Shown: positions 12,599-24,974, counted from the stretch's first letter. The stretch: DNA of 64,000 nucleotides from Effrenium voratum (GCA_963377175.1 CAUJNA010003001.1:1961424-2025423), one strand, 5' to 3'. Notes: generated by a model from the sequence alone, not told the origin. Numbers and translations are program-made.

Positions 12599-15077
12599 CT
12601 TGTACTCGAGGCACTCCGCTGTGACGTTGGTGCGGCCCGTCAGCATGTGCAGCTTTCCGCACCTCGAAGCATTGGTTGCGTGTGCAGGTTGGGGTAAGGA
12701 GGCCCCCCTTTTTGGGGTCTAGGTCCTCCAGAGAGGTTAGAACAAGGGTAACTGGTTTTTCTGTAGTCTATTTGAGTGGGGGAACCCTCCCCCACAAAAG
12801 GGTAAAAGCGCCCTACTGGGGGACCTAGGGGTGGTTTCAAAGGGAATCTAAAAGGGGGAAACCACACTTTTGGGGAGTCCACAATTTAAGAATGCACACC
12901 CAATACCTGGAGCACCCAAGGGCACTTGTTGTGCATTTACGTGAAATCCATGCATTCGGGCAAAAACTGCTTTCCTCTTGCGGGGTGACCGTGAGAAAAA
13001 GTGAAGAACCATGAGCAGGCGGAGAAACGCCACCTGGATGTGCGCAGTTGACCAAGGACAAACCTGGGCAAAAGTTTGATCTTGCGGGTCAAATGGAAAT
13101 CCCCGCATGACCCGCAAAACCTAAAAGTCTAGGGGAATGGCTGGGAACCGCCAAGAACATCATCCGCAGTTCTCCAGGCAAATGTGCCCCAGATTTCCGT
13201 ACTTTTTGCGTAGTGGTCCGTGCTTTTCCGGGAGGTTTCCTGCATGTCCAACCGTTGTCCGTACAGTTCCAGTTTCTGCGTCTTAGCTAAGAAAACTGCA
13301 AACTTGAAGATCAGCCAAACACACGTGGCCTCACAGCAGATCGAGACATCAGGCATGACGCGGAAATAAATCTGAGGGCCTATAGTATGTTGCACACAGA
13401 CACAGTGTAAGCGCCAACAGTAACACCGCAAACACTCGCCTGGTAAAGACGGACATATTCTTGGCAAAAAGTGCATGTTCGGATTTTTTCGGAAATGTAC
13501 GGACATGTCTGTACTTTTGAAGGGTCTGGGTATCGGCTGTTGCCTTGTTCCCTTGAACCAAACAAGTGTAGAGCGGTATGCATGATGATCAATCGAAGGA
13601 ACCACATCTAGGAAGAACCGAACAGCACGTTGCCGACAAAGGATGCCCACACCTGATAAGTGAATGGCACCCCCCGACATGGATTTGTTGGTTTTCCTTT
13701 TGGTTTCCGCTGGAACACCAGGCAAACAAGTTGGACAGACCCATAATATTCTGGTGGATCCAGGTGCGGCAGTCTCCCTAAAGATCGATTTGTTTGATAG
13801 ATGTGTGTCAAAATAGACCTTAAAATGGGCGGTGTCCTTTTGGTGTCCCGTTAAACCAACCCCAGAAGGGGCTCAAAAACACATGGCTCAGAATCAGAGC
13901 ATTTCTTTTAAGGAGCCCCTTCTGTTTGAGGATACGGACAGACCCAACTTGTTTGCACTACGGACCGAGATCCAAGGATCCTTTTGGATATGATTCACAA
14001 GTTAAACCAACAAAATTGGTCTGGACACATACTGCACGTGATTTATACTTGATCCCCCCTTGCCAGCTGCATTCAGACGCGTGACACACACATATGCACA
14101 CCCCGCCGCAAAACCTGCACCCACGCCCACAGCCACGGCCCTATGCACCACATGCGGCCACGGGCACAGCAGCTGGGGGTAATCCTGCGCCTGAGCTTCC
14201 ATAGAGCATCGACTGAACAGCACCCAGCGGCCCCGACCACATTTTGCGTTAAACGGCAGTACCAAGTTATGGACATGGGAACAATCTAAGGGTACGGTAC
14301 CGTCCCCATTCTTTCCAGGGATCCTTCTTTCTGCAATATCTCCAGAATCCCAGGGAAAACGGTTGGTTTGTTGAAAGAACGATGATTGAAAAGAATAGGT
14401 TTTCTACCCCTAGAAAAAAGACAAACATGTTTGGGGGGGGGTGCTGGACGAGATGTCGGCCTCAAAAGTCCCTTGAAAGGGGTCGCGCTTGCTCTACGAA
14501 ACCTGAATGTTTCAAGCGAATCAAGCCCGCAAGTACCCCACGCGGATCGGAAGAGGCAAGTCCGCAGCAAGCAGCAAAGACATGAATCCTACGGCTCAGC
14601 TTTGTCTTCTTTTTGGAGAGGGGTCGTATCTTTAAGGGAACGCTCAAGGGGTAAACCGCATTTCCCGCGGTACGCCACGCATGTCACGACAAAGCCATCC
14701 TTTTGGTCTCAAAGGCCATCGAAAGGCCAAGAGCAGCCTCTTTGGGTTCAAAGAGGCTTGATTTGCTAGGTCCTCCAGTAGAGAGGTTGGAATAAGGGCA
14801 CTTTTTGTTTGTAGTCTACTTTAGCAGGGGAACCCTCCCCCCAAAAAGGGTAAACGGGCACTACTGGGACTTCCTTTCCTCTCTTCTCCTCCCCTCTCCC
14901 AACCCTTCATCCTTTATTCAGTCCTTCAAACTTCCATCCTTTCTATCGGTTGACTTTGCTGCACCTCGGGCCCTGTGAGCGGACCCGGCCCCGCCAGCTT
15001 GATCCGAGTGGCCGAGAGTCTGTCGGGATCCATGTCAGTGGCCTCTTCGATATGGACGGTTTGAGTCTCCGCACGTC
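12599..15077 (-). CDS. Unrecognised gene, three candidate exons
   Basis: The exons are 15077-14965 (37 codons after a partial codon, containing HIEEATDMDPDRLSATRIKL and ending GPLTGPE before a GT donor), 14184-14115 (phase 0 in, DYPQLLCPWPHVVHRAVAVG, membrane-helix-like, GT donor) and 12662-12599 (CGKLHMLTGRTNVTAECLEY, GC donor). The first two are phase-compatible; the third needs at least one missing exon. All follow AG|G. The middle exon may run on past its donor into more small hydrophobic residues. No family is recognised. An inverted-repeat element (14766-14870) lies in the first intron and another (12719-12828) in the second. Confidence 0.42.
12719..12828. mobile_element. Family A element, copy 4
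   Basis: Full length, 110 bp, with intact CTAGGTCC and GGACCTAG ends. Confidence 0.9.
14766..14870. mobile_element. Family A element, copy 5, right end lost
   Basis: The left end is intact; the right end stops at CTACTGGGAC and continues into a pyrimidine tract. Confidence 0.85.
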
Positions 15078-15089
15078 CTAACTCAAAGG

Positions 15090-16030
15090 AAGGGGGCGAC
15101 GGCGAGCATCAACTTAGGGGTACCTTCCATTTCCATTCTTTCTAGGGATCCTTCTTTCTTAAAAGAACGACGCTTGAAAAGAATGGGGAATCAAGCAATA
15201 GAAACTTAATTGGAAGAACAACCTCCAAACATGGCTCCTGCCGGTGGTGGCTTGACAAACCGCTTGATAGCCGTTGGGGCATCGTTTTGTGAGTGGTTGT
15301 TCTTCGGCTGAGACTTCAATTAAAATCCACGTACAGGGCGCGCACTTTGACCCAAACTCGTCTTTCCAGCATTCCCAGCTGATACACGGTCAATATGCGT
15401 TCAGGGGTAAACGGGTATATAAACGAAATACTATATTCACGTGGAATTTTGGTGACTCCTGAAATATATGAACTTCTGACATTTCTACCAGAACAAACCG
15501 ATAGGGGACCGCACTAGGCCGATACCCATCGACCTACAAAACCGATAGACCAGACGAAAGTCATACCCTGAAAAAAATGTCCGTTGCAAATCATAATTGG
15601 GACAACCTTCCCAGCAGCGCCTGGGGGGTTCTCAAGATAGGGGAAACGTTGTTCGCCGGGTTTAAACGCACGCCAAAAAGAAAGCACCTACCTGGAATGG
15701 GTCCAGGTCGATCTCTGACCAGGAATCCCAAAAAAACTTGACACACACGAGAAATTTGTGATGTCTGAACCACACTCTGCACAAGATGGCTCCCCACTTT
15801 TACAGTGGAAAAAGTCCCAGAGCACCGGTTCATTTGTCCCCCCCAGCGAATGACACGCACGCGACCGATTTCTTTGCCCAGCTTCTGAGCGCTCGATCGC
15901 CTCTCGGAGATCTCGGCGAGAGCTGCGAGAGCGCGGAGAAGGCCCAGGAGTTGAAGCCCAACGCCTCGGCATCGATGAGGCGATGGCGAAGCACGCAACA
16001 AGGACAAACCTACCCTGGGGTTCAGGCAGG
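15090..16030. other. Possible exon at about 15990-15860, otherwise nothing
   Basis: A GC-rich stretch is open in all three minus frames (for example ALAALAEISERRSSAQKLGK) after GCCGAG|G. The frame cannot be chosen. Confidence 0.35.
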
Positions 16031-16168
16031 CCACTGTTAAAACAATGGTCGGGTTTATATGGTTCCACTATCTACTCAAAAAATATCATAATTTAGTTAC
16101 CACCATTAAAACAATGGTTGGCTCCAGATTGTTCCACCATCTACCAAAAAATGTCATCCAATTTGGGC
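16031..16168. repeat. 69-bp tandem pair, family F element
   Basis: Two adjacent copies start CCACTGTTAAAACAATGG and CCACCATTAAAACAATGG. Related sequence with CATCCAAATTGGGTCCTTGCC recurs at 43868-44050, 55057-55160 and 56060-56145. Confidence 0.75.
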
Positions 16169-16275
16169 CCTTGCCCGTCTTTTCATGAGGACTTTGGGAA
16201 GCCTGGGGACGATTTTAGTGACGTGGACCCAAAAAACCAACGAACGCTTGCCAGTTTTCACAGTGCCTGGTCTTT

Positions 16276-16606
16276 GAGACAAGCCGTTTCCCTTTGGCCA
16301 GTTTATTCATTCGTTTATCTCGGAGCTTGCCATTAATCAAAATTTTGCCTCGAATCGAGCCTGTTCCTACTCGATCCGCCAAAACATCAAGCATAGTTGT
16401 CTTTCCTGACCCAGATGGTCCCATGATAGCTAGAACTTCCCCAGGGCAACCGGACCTGAGACATCCCGGAGAATCTGTTTCGGAATCGGAATTTCATACG
16501 CAACATGCAGCCACGACACCGAGCAGCTTTTCGGGGCAGAATAAATCGATCCAAGACGCTTTCGCAAAGGATTCTGTCCTTCAAGCATTTCCTCTGTGAC
16601 GCTCTT
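16276..16606 (-). pseudogene. ABCG/WHITE-type ABC transporter ATPase fragment with one-base frameshift
   Basis: Two overlapping frames read as one ABCG nucleotide-binding-domain start. The first (to about 16444) gives [21 protein letters not shown]. The second gives a perfect Walker A block, [18 protein letters not shown], followed by [11 protein letters not shown]. They are out of frame by one base at a C run (GGG on the + strand at 16444-16446); one more C would restore the family order. The region is uninterrupted for over 300 nt and less GC-rich than the other exons, so it may be a retrocopied or decaying fragment; alternatively it is a homopolymer error in the assembly. No ABC signature, Walker B or membrane domain was found nearby, so a working transporter is not encoded here. 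Confidence 0.7.
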
Positions 16607-17817
16607 TAAAGTCCAGCGACACTTCGCTAACGTCGTTTCACACATGTCACGGCCGTCGCGTCGACTCCTTTCTACACATATTGCCGGGGAGATTCCTTTA
16701 TCTTCTCTTAAGTGCTTTCTGTAGCTTGAAGCAGCTTCCACTGTCCAGGACATCATGTCAGTTCAACCGCGAGCGCAGTTGACGTACCTGTATTGTATAT
16801 TTTTTTTTATACATGGGAACAACATTTCGGCCCCGGGCTTTGTGAAACCCGGGCACCTGGAAACCCGACCCTGCAACCAGCCAATGTGAATTCAGCAACA
16901 TGTTAGGCGTCTTCAAATAAGAGACCCCAAAGACTCTACGGCTTTCCAACGTTGGTTTCACCCCCAAATGGGTACCCGCCAAAAAAAGACCATACTATAA
17001 AACCCCTCAGACATCGAAAGAGTGTTGTTCCGCGAGTATCGTGCCATTCTGTGAATCGTTTGGGTGAGCATGTCTCGAAATGGGCTGCCATCAGGTGATT
17101 GCTGAACAGTGAGTCAGTCTGGATTGAGGAGTGGATGATGCTTCAGACAAAACCCCAATCCCCTCCCAGAAAACCCAACGTGTGGCGAAATTTGTCTCAC
17201 ATGCATGGCAAGTACGCGTGCAGAATACCATACCCTCCTGCGTTGGGGCGAAGAAAACCCCGACCCCCGCGATGTTTTCTTCTGCCAAAGGCACTGCGCA
17301 AAGCCACACCACGGCCAGCGTGCTCCGCCGGCCTCAGTGTCTGAGGGTCAGACGCTGAAAACAAAAAGACGCGGGGGGTTGCCGTCGTTCGATCGGTTGG
17401 TCTCTAAACGGATTTCCCCATGTTTGGCTTCCCAGGGTTTCCATGAACAACGCACCCAGATGCCTTTTCGTCCTCAGAAAGGCAACATGCAAGGGGCACC
17501 GCCCCAACAATTGGGGATACGTGCTTGTGAAGTGGGGTATACGTACTTGACAATCCCCCAAGCTCTCGGAGCAGCTCTTTTTTCCTCTGAGTACCCCAGC
17601 CTTCTGGCGCCATTCGCTTGGACATGGCTGGGCGATGCTTCATTGCAAAATATCTGGAGTTGACCACATTTGCAACAGCATATGCTTGGAACGAGGTGAA
17701 TGATCGAACATTCTGCCAAAGAGCCCTTCAAAGTGCATCCGTTACCTCTCAAACCGACGCAGCTTGGGCCACAGCCGCAATCAGCTACGCTGGCGACAAC
17801 AGAGCAAGAAGAACAAC

Positions 17818-17925
17818 CTCCATTTGCTTAAATCCTCTAGAAAAACATATGCCCAGTAGCACATCCCCTTTAAAAACCACCAAAGGATTAAAAGAAACAG
17901 ATGTACTAAGCAACTGGAAGAGAAG
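17818..17925. mobile_element. Family D element, copy 3, diverged
   Basis: Shares CCATTTGCTTAAATCC, CCAGTAG and CCCTTTAAAAACCA. Weaker relatives of the core lie at about 9290-9368, 12450-12560 and 59424-59488. Confidence 0.55.
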
Positions 17926-18076
17926 CAGTGCGATCGTAAGTTGCAAAGTCTTCTTACAACCGTGGCTCCGTGGGTTTCGGGACCCCGCCGTCCGATCGTC
18001 AGTTTCCCATGTTGGAGGGCACGGAGGATGCTCCTTAATCTTGCATGTGCATCAGCCACAAACCATGGGGACTTAC

Positions 18077-18175
18077 CGCGTCTCGCGGTATCCGTACTTG
18101 CGATGTACAGCGCATCCACCCCGCAGGCCCCTTCTTGTAGTACTTGCCGATGTCGATGATGGTGTCCCCATAGGA
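18077..18175 (-). CDS. Single candidate exon, unrecognised
   Basis: A 33-codon phase 0-0 block follows a TGTGCAG acceptor and ends at a textbook GTAAGT donor, one of very few GT donors in the window. It encodes SYGDTIIDIGKYYKKGPAGW and a short basic tail. Composition and codon use look coding; the family is not recognised. It may belong with exons further left on the same strand. Confidence 0.4.
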
Positions 18176-18372
18176 CTGCACAGAGTGGCGAGCAAGCGCT
18201 GGCCACAGTGCAATGTATAAAAAACAACAACTGGAAACGCAAGAACTTGACTCTGAAGATTCTCATCCAAGTCCTGGTTCAAGATACATTCTGATGCAAA
18301 GAACCAGGTTCTCGCAATGCGATTGTTCTTCCGGCCAATGGAAATACCCAATGCGGCCTAGAGACACTCTAT

Positions 18373-18470
18373 TCTGGGCTGTCCTCAGATCCCCCGCGTA
18401 AAATTTAGCTTTTAGTGGGTTAAATGGAATCCCATCAGAAAGCTAAAAAACGAAAGGAGCTGGATGGCTA
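18373..18470. repeat. Family E element, copy 4
   Basis: CTGGGCTGTCCTCAGATCCC to GGAGCTGGATGGCT. Confidence 0.8.
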
Positions 18471-18556
18471 ACCCTCAGGCATTCCTTCCCACTCATTTTC
18501 ATGCACGGTCGACACAGCAGCTGAGGCAGCTGGTCCAACCCACTGCTCTCAGCTAC

Positions 18557-19101
18557 TCAGCTCCTCAAGCAAGGCTGCCAAATCCAAGCTTCGTTGGTTG
18601 CACGCGAGAAAGCCGGACGGCGCCGTGCCCTGCTGAGCTGGTCAGCCCGAATGTTGCGCTCCCCAGCAGCATGGGACAACTGAAGCATCACCCCAAACTT
18701 GGAACAGTAATACCCAAGCGCCTGCGCCAACTGCGCATCTGTTGCGCGCAAAGCCAGGAGCACCACCGCACCAGCCTGAACCTGCACCACCGCAAGAAAT
18801 AACCGGGCCACGCGCACGCTCTCCGCATCTGCAGACACCAGCTATTGAAACTGTAAAACACACACCTGGCATGCCCGTTATGCACTTGCAGGGCCACTGA
18901 CACCGGCGCTCGCAGATCAGAGATAACCGAGTTTGCCCAGCCGCCAACCAGTGCGCGCACATCCTCAGACACAACCAAGTCCGCACCCGCGCCCAATACA
19001 ACTGCTTGAAAATGCTTTATGGACAGCAACAGCTGACTCAAGCAATAGAAACTGCTGAGCCAAGGCCGGAGACAAAAAGCTGAGCCAAATAAGCAAGCCA
19101 A
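18557..19101 (-). mobile_element. Decayed retroelement: RNase H C-terminal remnant
   Basis: The minus frame from 18838 to 18557 ends in LSHAAGERNIRADQLSRARR, which matches the closing motif of RNase H in reverse-transcribing elements (H-x-PGE-x-N-x-x-AD-x-LSR). Upstream, about 19101-18860, a different frame is rich in Ala/Val/Leu and may be an earlier part of the same domain. The two frames do not join cleanly, so the copy is broken. No reverse transcriptase catalytic motif or long terminal repeat was seen, so the element class is open. Confidence 0.5.
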
Positions 19102-20142
19102 TCAAGCTTTCGACCTCCCGCCACGAGACCTTGTCAGCTTAGCGGCCGACTCGGCCAGCAGGGGCACCAACCCAACAAGCTCTGCACTGGCCTCACAAAA
19201 AGCACAGCAGGGCAGCAAGCAAGGGGGGAAGGCAATACCTGAGGGTTGGCCACAAGCATGCAAGCATGCTGGTACAGCCGGAACCCCCAAGTAATGGACA
19301 TGGAGGCAAAGCCTGGACAGAATCGTAGTGATAGTTTCCCTGTAACAGGGATCCTTATATTATACACCTGAACATTGCCTTGTAAATGGTGGTTTCCCTT
19401 TATTTTGGTGGAAAAGGCAATGTTTCAAATGGGCAAAATGTATCTTTTAAGGAGCCAAGGGAAAATTACACATATCCATTTCAGCAAATGCAAGTCAGAA
19501 AGCGCCTTCTGGGCAGCCTTCAGTTCTTCTGTGGTCACCTCATCCACCAAAGTCCTCAGAAAGAGGCGGAGAGGTCGGCGGGTTTACACCACCTGGGTCT
19601 GTCTCAAGGGAACCCAATTTTGCTTGGCTTCTCAGACAAAGCAAAAGAAAACTCGCCACCTTCGGCCAGCTTTGACCATCTTGCTTGAATGTCCACCTAT
19701 CAGGTTCACCTCACTTGGCTAAAGGTCAGATCCGGTCGATTCTCTCGCTATAGGATGGACATGTGCTTTCCACATTGTGCGACATGCTACACACATTTCA
19801 AGCCGAATGCACGCCACTTGTTGGGCCTGCTGAGAGACTTTTCATTTGGGTGTTTCTCAAAAAGGGGCTCCCATGTTTGAATGGCTTTCAGGGAGAACTG
19901 AACACAAATCCAACCACCTGGAAGGGACCCGTGGATTTTGAGAAACACCCATTGGAGCACGGGGAAGGTTTCGAACAAGCTGAGGCCCGGTCCTGTTGCT
20001 GTGATTTCGGTACCTGGCAGTGTATCAAAGCCCTCGCCCTCCGCAGCCAAACCCCTCCCAAACAAAACAAACAACTGACCCGCCGAGAAAAAACAACAAA
20101 AAAAAGCCGTGTCCCTAAAACCCCCGCGCAGATCGAAACTCG

Positions 20143-23100
20143 TCAAGCAGCAAATCCACTCCCTCGATGTCTTTCCGGGCACGGCGGCGAGGAGAAGTGG
20201 AAGTTGATTCCTCGGAGTCTCTCTGGGTTCGAAGCCTTCCGGGTGAGGTCCTCCCATCGGTTGCTCCAAATAAAACGATAACCACCCGTGGTTTTGGTCT
20301 CCGAAAGGTCTGAATTCGCCGCATTTGGCCACACCTTTGCCGTGTCACGTGTGGTTCTCGCCTGGAGTTCGGACCCGCTCTTGGTGTGTTTAAGGGAAAC
20401 CAAGAGAACTCCGTTGCCATTCGAGCATTTTAGGGGACCACTGCTTGGAGAAATATGCAATTCTGAATTGGAAGTCAGCACAACATGTAGTTGCTCTTGT
20501 CGCTCCACGCCCTCTGAAATTTGATTTGTCCCCCATGTCTCACCAAAGTTGGCTACAAGCAAATCAAATATTTTGAACAAACTGGTGGTAGGCCAATAAA
20601 ACACAAGGCCGAAACGCAACGCGGAGTGCGTTGCCGGCATGGGTGCAAGGCCGTGTCGAAACCTGTGTTACAACAGAACCCCAACAGTAGCTCTGAAAAA
20701 GGGAGTCCCTCAGAACCGCCTCCACCTCATGAATAGCAAGCGGCTATGCTTTGGCTTGTGACGTACATGGGATAAAGTGTTGCTTTTGCCTCGCATATTG
20801 ATTGCTCCACAGGTTGACAAGGCCGTGGACTGAGGCAAGGACCAAGCTTTCCCGTTGGATGAGTCTACAATGACATGCTATACAACCAAAGGCTTGGCTG
20901 TTTGCTTCTCAGAATAGGGGACCCCGAAACTGACTGGCCCTTCCAAGCAAACAAGGGTCCACCTTCTCGAGAAACCACCTAAACAGGCTGGGGCAAAATT
21001 TGCCTGCCGTCCACTTCTGCCGGCGTCAAACTGGGCAGTTCAAAATGGAGTGCTGGCCCTGGCCAATCCTAATCCATAATTCCTATTGTACAACCACTAC
21101 AAAGGGGACCCCTTCCAAAACCCAAGGTAGGGATTAAGGATTGCCTTTGAACAGCGTCAAACAAGAAAACTCCAGCGCTTCCCGATGGCCGAGCGTCTCA
21201 GGCGGCCGTCGCTATCCCGGAAGTAGCCGAAGGTGTACTCCAGCGTACTCTCGTTGCCGCTCGCCAGGTCTGGCCGAGGACTTCTCGCCCATTTTGGCGC
21301 AAAGAGAAAACAACCACCCCGCACAACGCGAGAAAACAAGGCAACACAACACATGGATGTGTGGTGGTTGTCCTTCTGCCGTCCCTTAAAGACCCCCCCC
21401 CAAAAAAACGGGGTACCCTGAAACAAAGTCGCACCTACATGAGCTTTCAGGTGTGGTTTTGGAACCCAAATTTTGGTTGAAGTAGTGCTTTGTGGCTTTC
21501 AACACTGGGGATGCGTGTTCCCTCAAAACCCGCCACCACTGCCACAAAAGCAAGTCGATAACATTGGAAGCAACCATTGACAAAGGCAATTGCGAAGAGC
21601 GTGTTTTCAGGCGTCACCCCCATCTGCTTGCTCAACATACTCTGGGCGCCAAAGCCAGATCTCCATTCCCAACACTCTTTGAGTCACACATCTTTGACTG
21701 CGCTTCAGGTTGCTGAAGTCTTGGCAAGATATTCAAGATATTCACCCCGCATGGATCTGGGAAACCAACCTGTTGAAGACCAGTCTGCTGAAGGAACTCA
21801 CTCCACGTTAGGTGGGTAGGTCAATCTTGGGTGACACAAGACAAGGATCATTTATCATCCGCCTGGATGTGACATTGCCCCCGAGATGGCGTCCTTTTGG
21901 GTCTGGTGGAAAAGGTCACATTCTCATGTGGAACCCTGCAAATGGATGTTTTTTTTTGGTTTCACTTTAGATAATCCAAAACATGGTACCTGCAAACAAG
22001 GATGGCGATAATTCTAGGGGGACACTACTCGGAATGCTTGGGCATCAAACCTTGTCATGGCCGCTAGTCCACTGGGTCCACCCATAAAGAAAACAAACAC
22101 CCAAGACTAAAATCGCCACTTCAACCAAACAACACCTGGTCATGTCCAAAATCCCCAAGTACTGGAAGTACTGTCCACAGAGCAGTGGGGTGGATGGCGA
22201 ATTTTGTTTTATGCTCCGGAGCCGCACCCTCCGACTCGCCACTGGACCTCTGAAGAAGTAGTTGCCCATGGCAAGGGCTTGAGGACCTGTCAGCAAACTT
22301 CCCGCCATGAACAACGTGACCCCCCGACTTTTGGGTGAAGTTGATGTTCACGGACCCCCCTCCCCCCCAAAAAAAAAGGAAGACAGGGCAACCAGAGGGG
22401 CAACCCTTTGGGGTAGAGCTGATGCTCAAGGGAAGCAACCACGAAACTGGAGGTTTGGGAAAGCTTGGCCCCAAAGGCATCAGAACGATCAAAGCCTCGA
22501 GCCTTGAGTGCCGTGGTCTTCCCCAAGTACTTGATGAACTCATCATGTAACACCACTGGCAGAAAACGAGTGTTGCCCCGGGGACCGGACCGGGGACCGG
22601 ACCGGGGGGGGTCATTTCTTGTTGCTGTCGATGGGCTCTTCCCCACTTCCCCCCGGCAGTGGTTTGTTCACGCTGTTGCTCCTGTTCCAAACAAACACGC
22701 TGCCACGGCCATTGACCCAAGGTCAGCATGCAAACCATGCACGCCGGACGAAGCTCGTTGCAGGCCTTCAACTGTGATGCCCACGTTGTTGAAGCGGATC
22801 TCGTCCCTCAGGATATCCGAAAACAAAAAAATGCTTGTTCTCAGCGGGGAATGAGGGAGTGACCCCTATAAACCATCCCTGCTATCGCACCAGCAAGCAA
22901 AGACAATACGTGTTTGTTTTATTTGTCTTTTGTAAAATAAAGACTGGCCCTTGCAATAGGCCCAATCGACTAGTGCCCAGCTTCCAAGTTTACAAACCTC
23001 AGCTCTCGGAAGTCCTTTCAGGTAAAAGCCCCTTCGATTGCGGAGAAGAACCGACTCGTTCCAAACCAAGATGGGGCAATTCCTATGGCTACTTTGGGGA

Positions 23101-24330
23101 CTCCTCTAGTATCGCAAGTGGCAACCTACATTGGGGGTTGATCAGTACTCCGTTCGGCCCCCAATGACCAAGTCCAATTTCGTCGAACAGATTGAATCCT
23201 GCGAGTGGTTTTTCCCTATGGTCATCCCATGTTTCATGGGACCTTTTGATCAACCCCCACATCTGATTGGTCCTCCGGCCCCATGTTTGGCGACGTCTAA
23301 CTCTGACCGCGAAACCAGTATCAATACGCAGAGGGCTTAGATATGGCGAGAGACATCTTGGGCCAAACTGGCCCCTGTGCATCTCGGAGTCGCCACCGAG
23401 AATGGACACCACCCCAAAGGCATAGTGTTTTATTCATAAAGTACATCTTTCGGAGTTGCTTGCACCCGGCCTGGGAACCGGGAGGGTGCAAGTCTTAAGC
23501 TCCGCCATACAGAGCGAAGTCACATGTGTCGGACGAAACTCCCCCTCACTTTCTGAGTGGATTGGCCAACAAAAGCTCCCAAACTTGTATATACCAGGCC
23601 AAATAGAGCTCCCAAACTTGCTTCCCACTAAAACGGTCATGTCAAAAAGTGCCTAAAGTCCGAAACGGAACTCAGGGACTGAGCCCCTGCAGGTTCCTTC
23701 GCGACTTGGCCAATCGCCCCAAGAGGCTCAACCCGGGCCATGAGCCCATCTGGGCGCCTTGCCAGCGCTGGCCCGAGACAAAGCCACGGTCCTCGCCGAG
23801 CTCAGCTTCTTTGGCGCACGTGCTGCACCAATCCACAAATTAGCGGAAGCGGGTTCCCACGAATCTTGCCCTTCCAATCATAGAAGTGGGAAAGGTCGGA
23901 GTCTTCAGGACACAAGTCTTCCAAAACCCTCGTATCCACCTCCAGTGCTGGAGAACAATGGTTATGACGCAACAAGCCCGATGCGATAGATGCGTACTGG
24001 GGACATGCAACCGCCAAAGGGTCGCAGCAAAACCAAAGAACCTACTTGGGAGAAGCCACGCGCTTGACTCGACCGGGGTTCCAAAATGGGGCACAACCCC
24101 AGGTGTAGTCCATGCAAATGGCCAACCCTTTTGTGAAAAGCCTCCCCCCCAAACAAAAAACCGGGCGGAGTTGATCGATTCGGTCCTCGGGAAACTCCTC
24201 ATCTCCGCCCACTAGGCTGGAAACCACGCCCTCTTTGGTGGTGCGGAACCTGGCCCAGGCGTCAAGTCTTGAAAGTGGCTGCTGGTCCTGCGACCGCGCC
24301 GTGACGCCCAGCGAGCTCGAATCAGCATCC
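20143..24330 (-). CDS. SnoaL/NTF2-like small protein (cyanobacterial/algal 'phosphoribosyl-AMP cyclohydrolase'-labelled family), 3' part in six exons
   Basis: Exons: 24330-24186, 23791-23763, 22806-22766, 22286-22248, 21269-21198, 20210-20143 (TGA stop). All join in phase. The joined protein follows a motif order I recall from a small cyanobacterial and algal family: FRTTKEGVVSSLVGG (usually ALSYFVGG), DRGFVSGQRW then DEIRFNNVGI, ALAMGNYFF, then YTFGYFRDSDGRLR and INFHFSSPP (usually I-x-HHSSLPY). Database names such as phosphoribosyl-AMP cyclohydrolase for this family are doubtful; the fold is SnoaL/NTF2-like and the function is unknown. The His-His pair is degenerate here (HF). Donors are GA, GC, GC, GT, GA. 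Four internal exons are only 29, 41, 39 and 72 nt. The acceptor at 21269 is AG|A, the only one not followed by G. The 5' end is not resolved: the first listed exon may begin further inside, and upstream exons probably exist. Confidence 0.68.
23132..23260. mobile_element. Family H inverted-repeat element, copy 1
   Basis: Ends TTGGGGGTTGATCA and TGATCAACCCCCA; shares TTCATGGGACCTTTTGATCA with copy 2. Confidence 0.8.
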
Positions 24331-24974
24331 CTAGTGGTTTGGAGCCCAAGCAACCGCCATGATGGAATACTGAGGAATGAGATCATGGAACACCAAGCGA
24401 GCTATCAGCATCCCCTTGCTTGGCGGTTTGGAGCCGGGCGGTTTAGTGGTCAGGGGCTGGTTTCCCATTTACCCTCTACAAGAACCTGGGGTTTAACCCC
24501 CCAAACCGCCAATCCAAACCACCAACTATAACTATAGGGGTGTTCTGACATAATGGTCTACTTGAGAAAAAAAAGCCATGGAGCAAACTCAGAGGGCGGC
24601 CGCACCAGATCCGAACTTCATCTACCCGAGCTTTGATTGTGGCTCAATTCACAACAGGCATGCAGTTCCAGCAGTGTTGCATGGGCTTAGGAGCTGCCAA
24701 CTTTGGCATTTCACGCAATGGCACAGCCACGACAGCGGACAAACAACGAACAGGATGCAGGCACTGCGCAATGCTGTGCTCAGGACACCACGTCCAACAG
24801 AAGCATGAAATACGCCCCCCCCCCCCCAAAACGCAGCAAACATGCTGAGAAAAACACACCAATCCCATGGGAGTTTCTACCAAGAGTAAGCCCCCCGCTT
24901 AGTTGTGGCTTGAAAGGGACACCAACCTGGAAACCCTTGCCATTTTTTGGGAGACCGATTCCTATCCGATTGCA

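Noticed and set aside
13129..13725. 198-codon minus frame, partly protein-like
   Set aside because: About the length expected by chance in 64 kb; no splice signals, no family, composition like intron sequence.
17205..17360. Plus-strand block TLLRWGEENPDPRDVFFCQR, exon-like
   Set aside because: Reads well but has no phase partner on the plus strand; the minus strand is also open there.
22465..22560. Protein-like minus block FIKYLGKTTALKARGF inside the SnoaL-like gene
   Set aside because: The flanking exons join in phase without it and the family motif order leaves no room for it.
24633..24830. Cys-rich plus-strand block with MGLGAANFGISRNGTATTAD
   Set aside because: Isolated and opposite to the gene on the minus strand; no splice-compatible neighbour.
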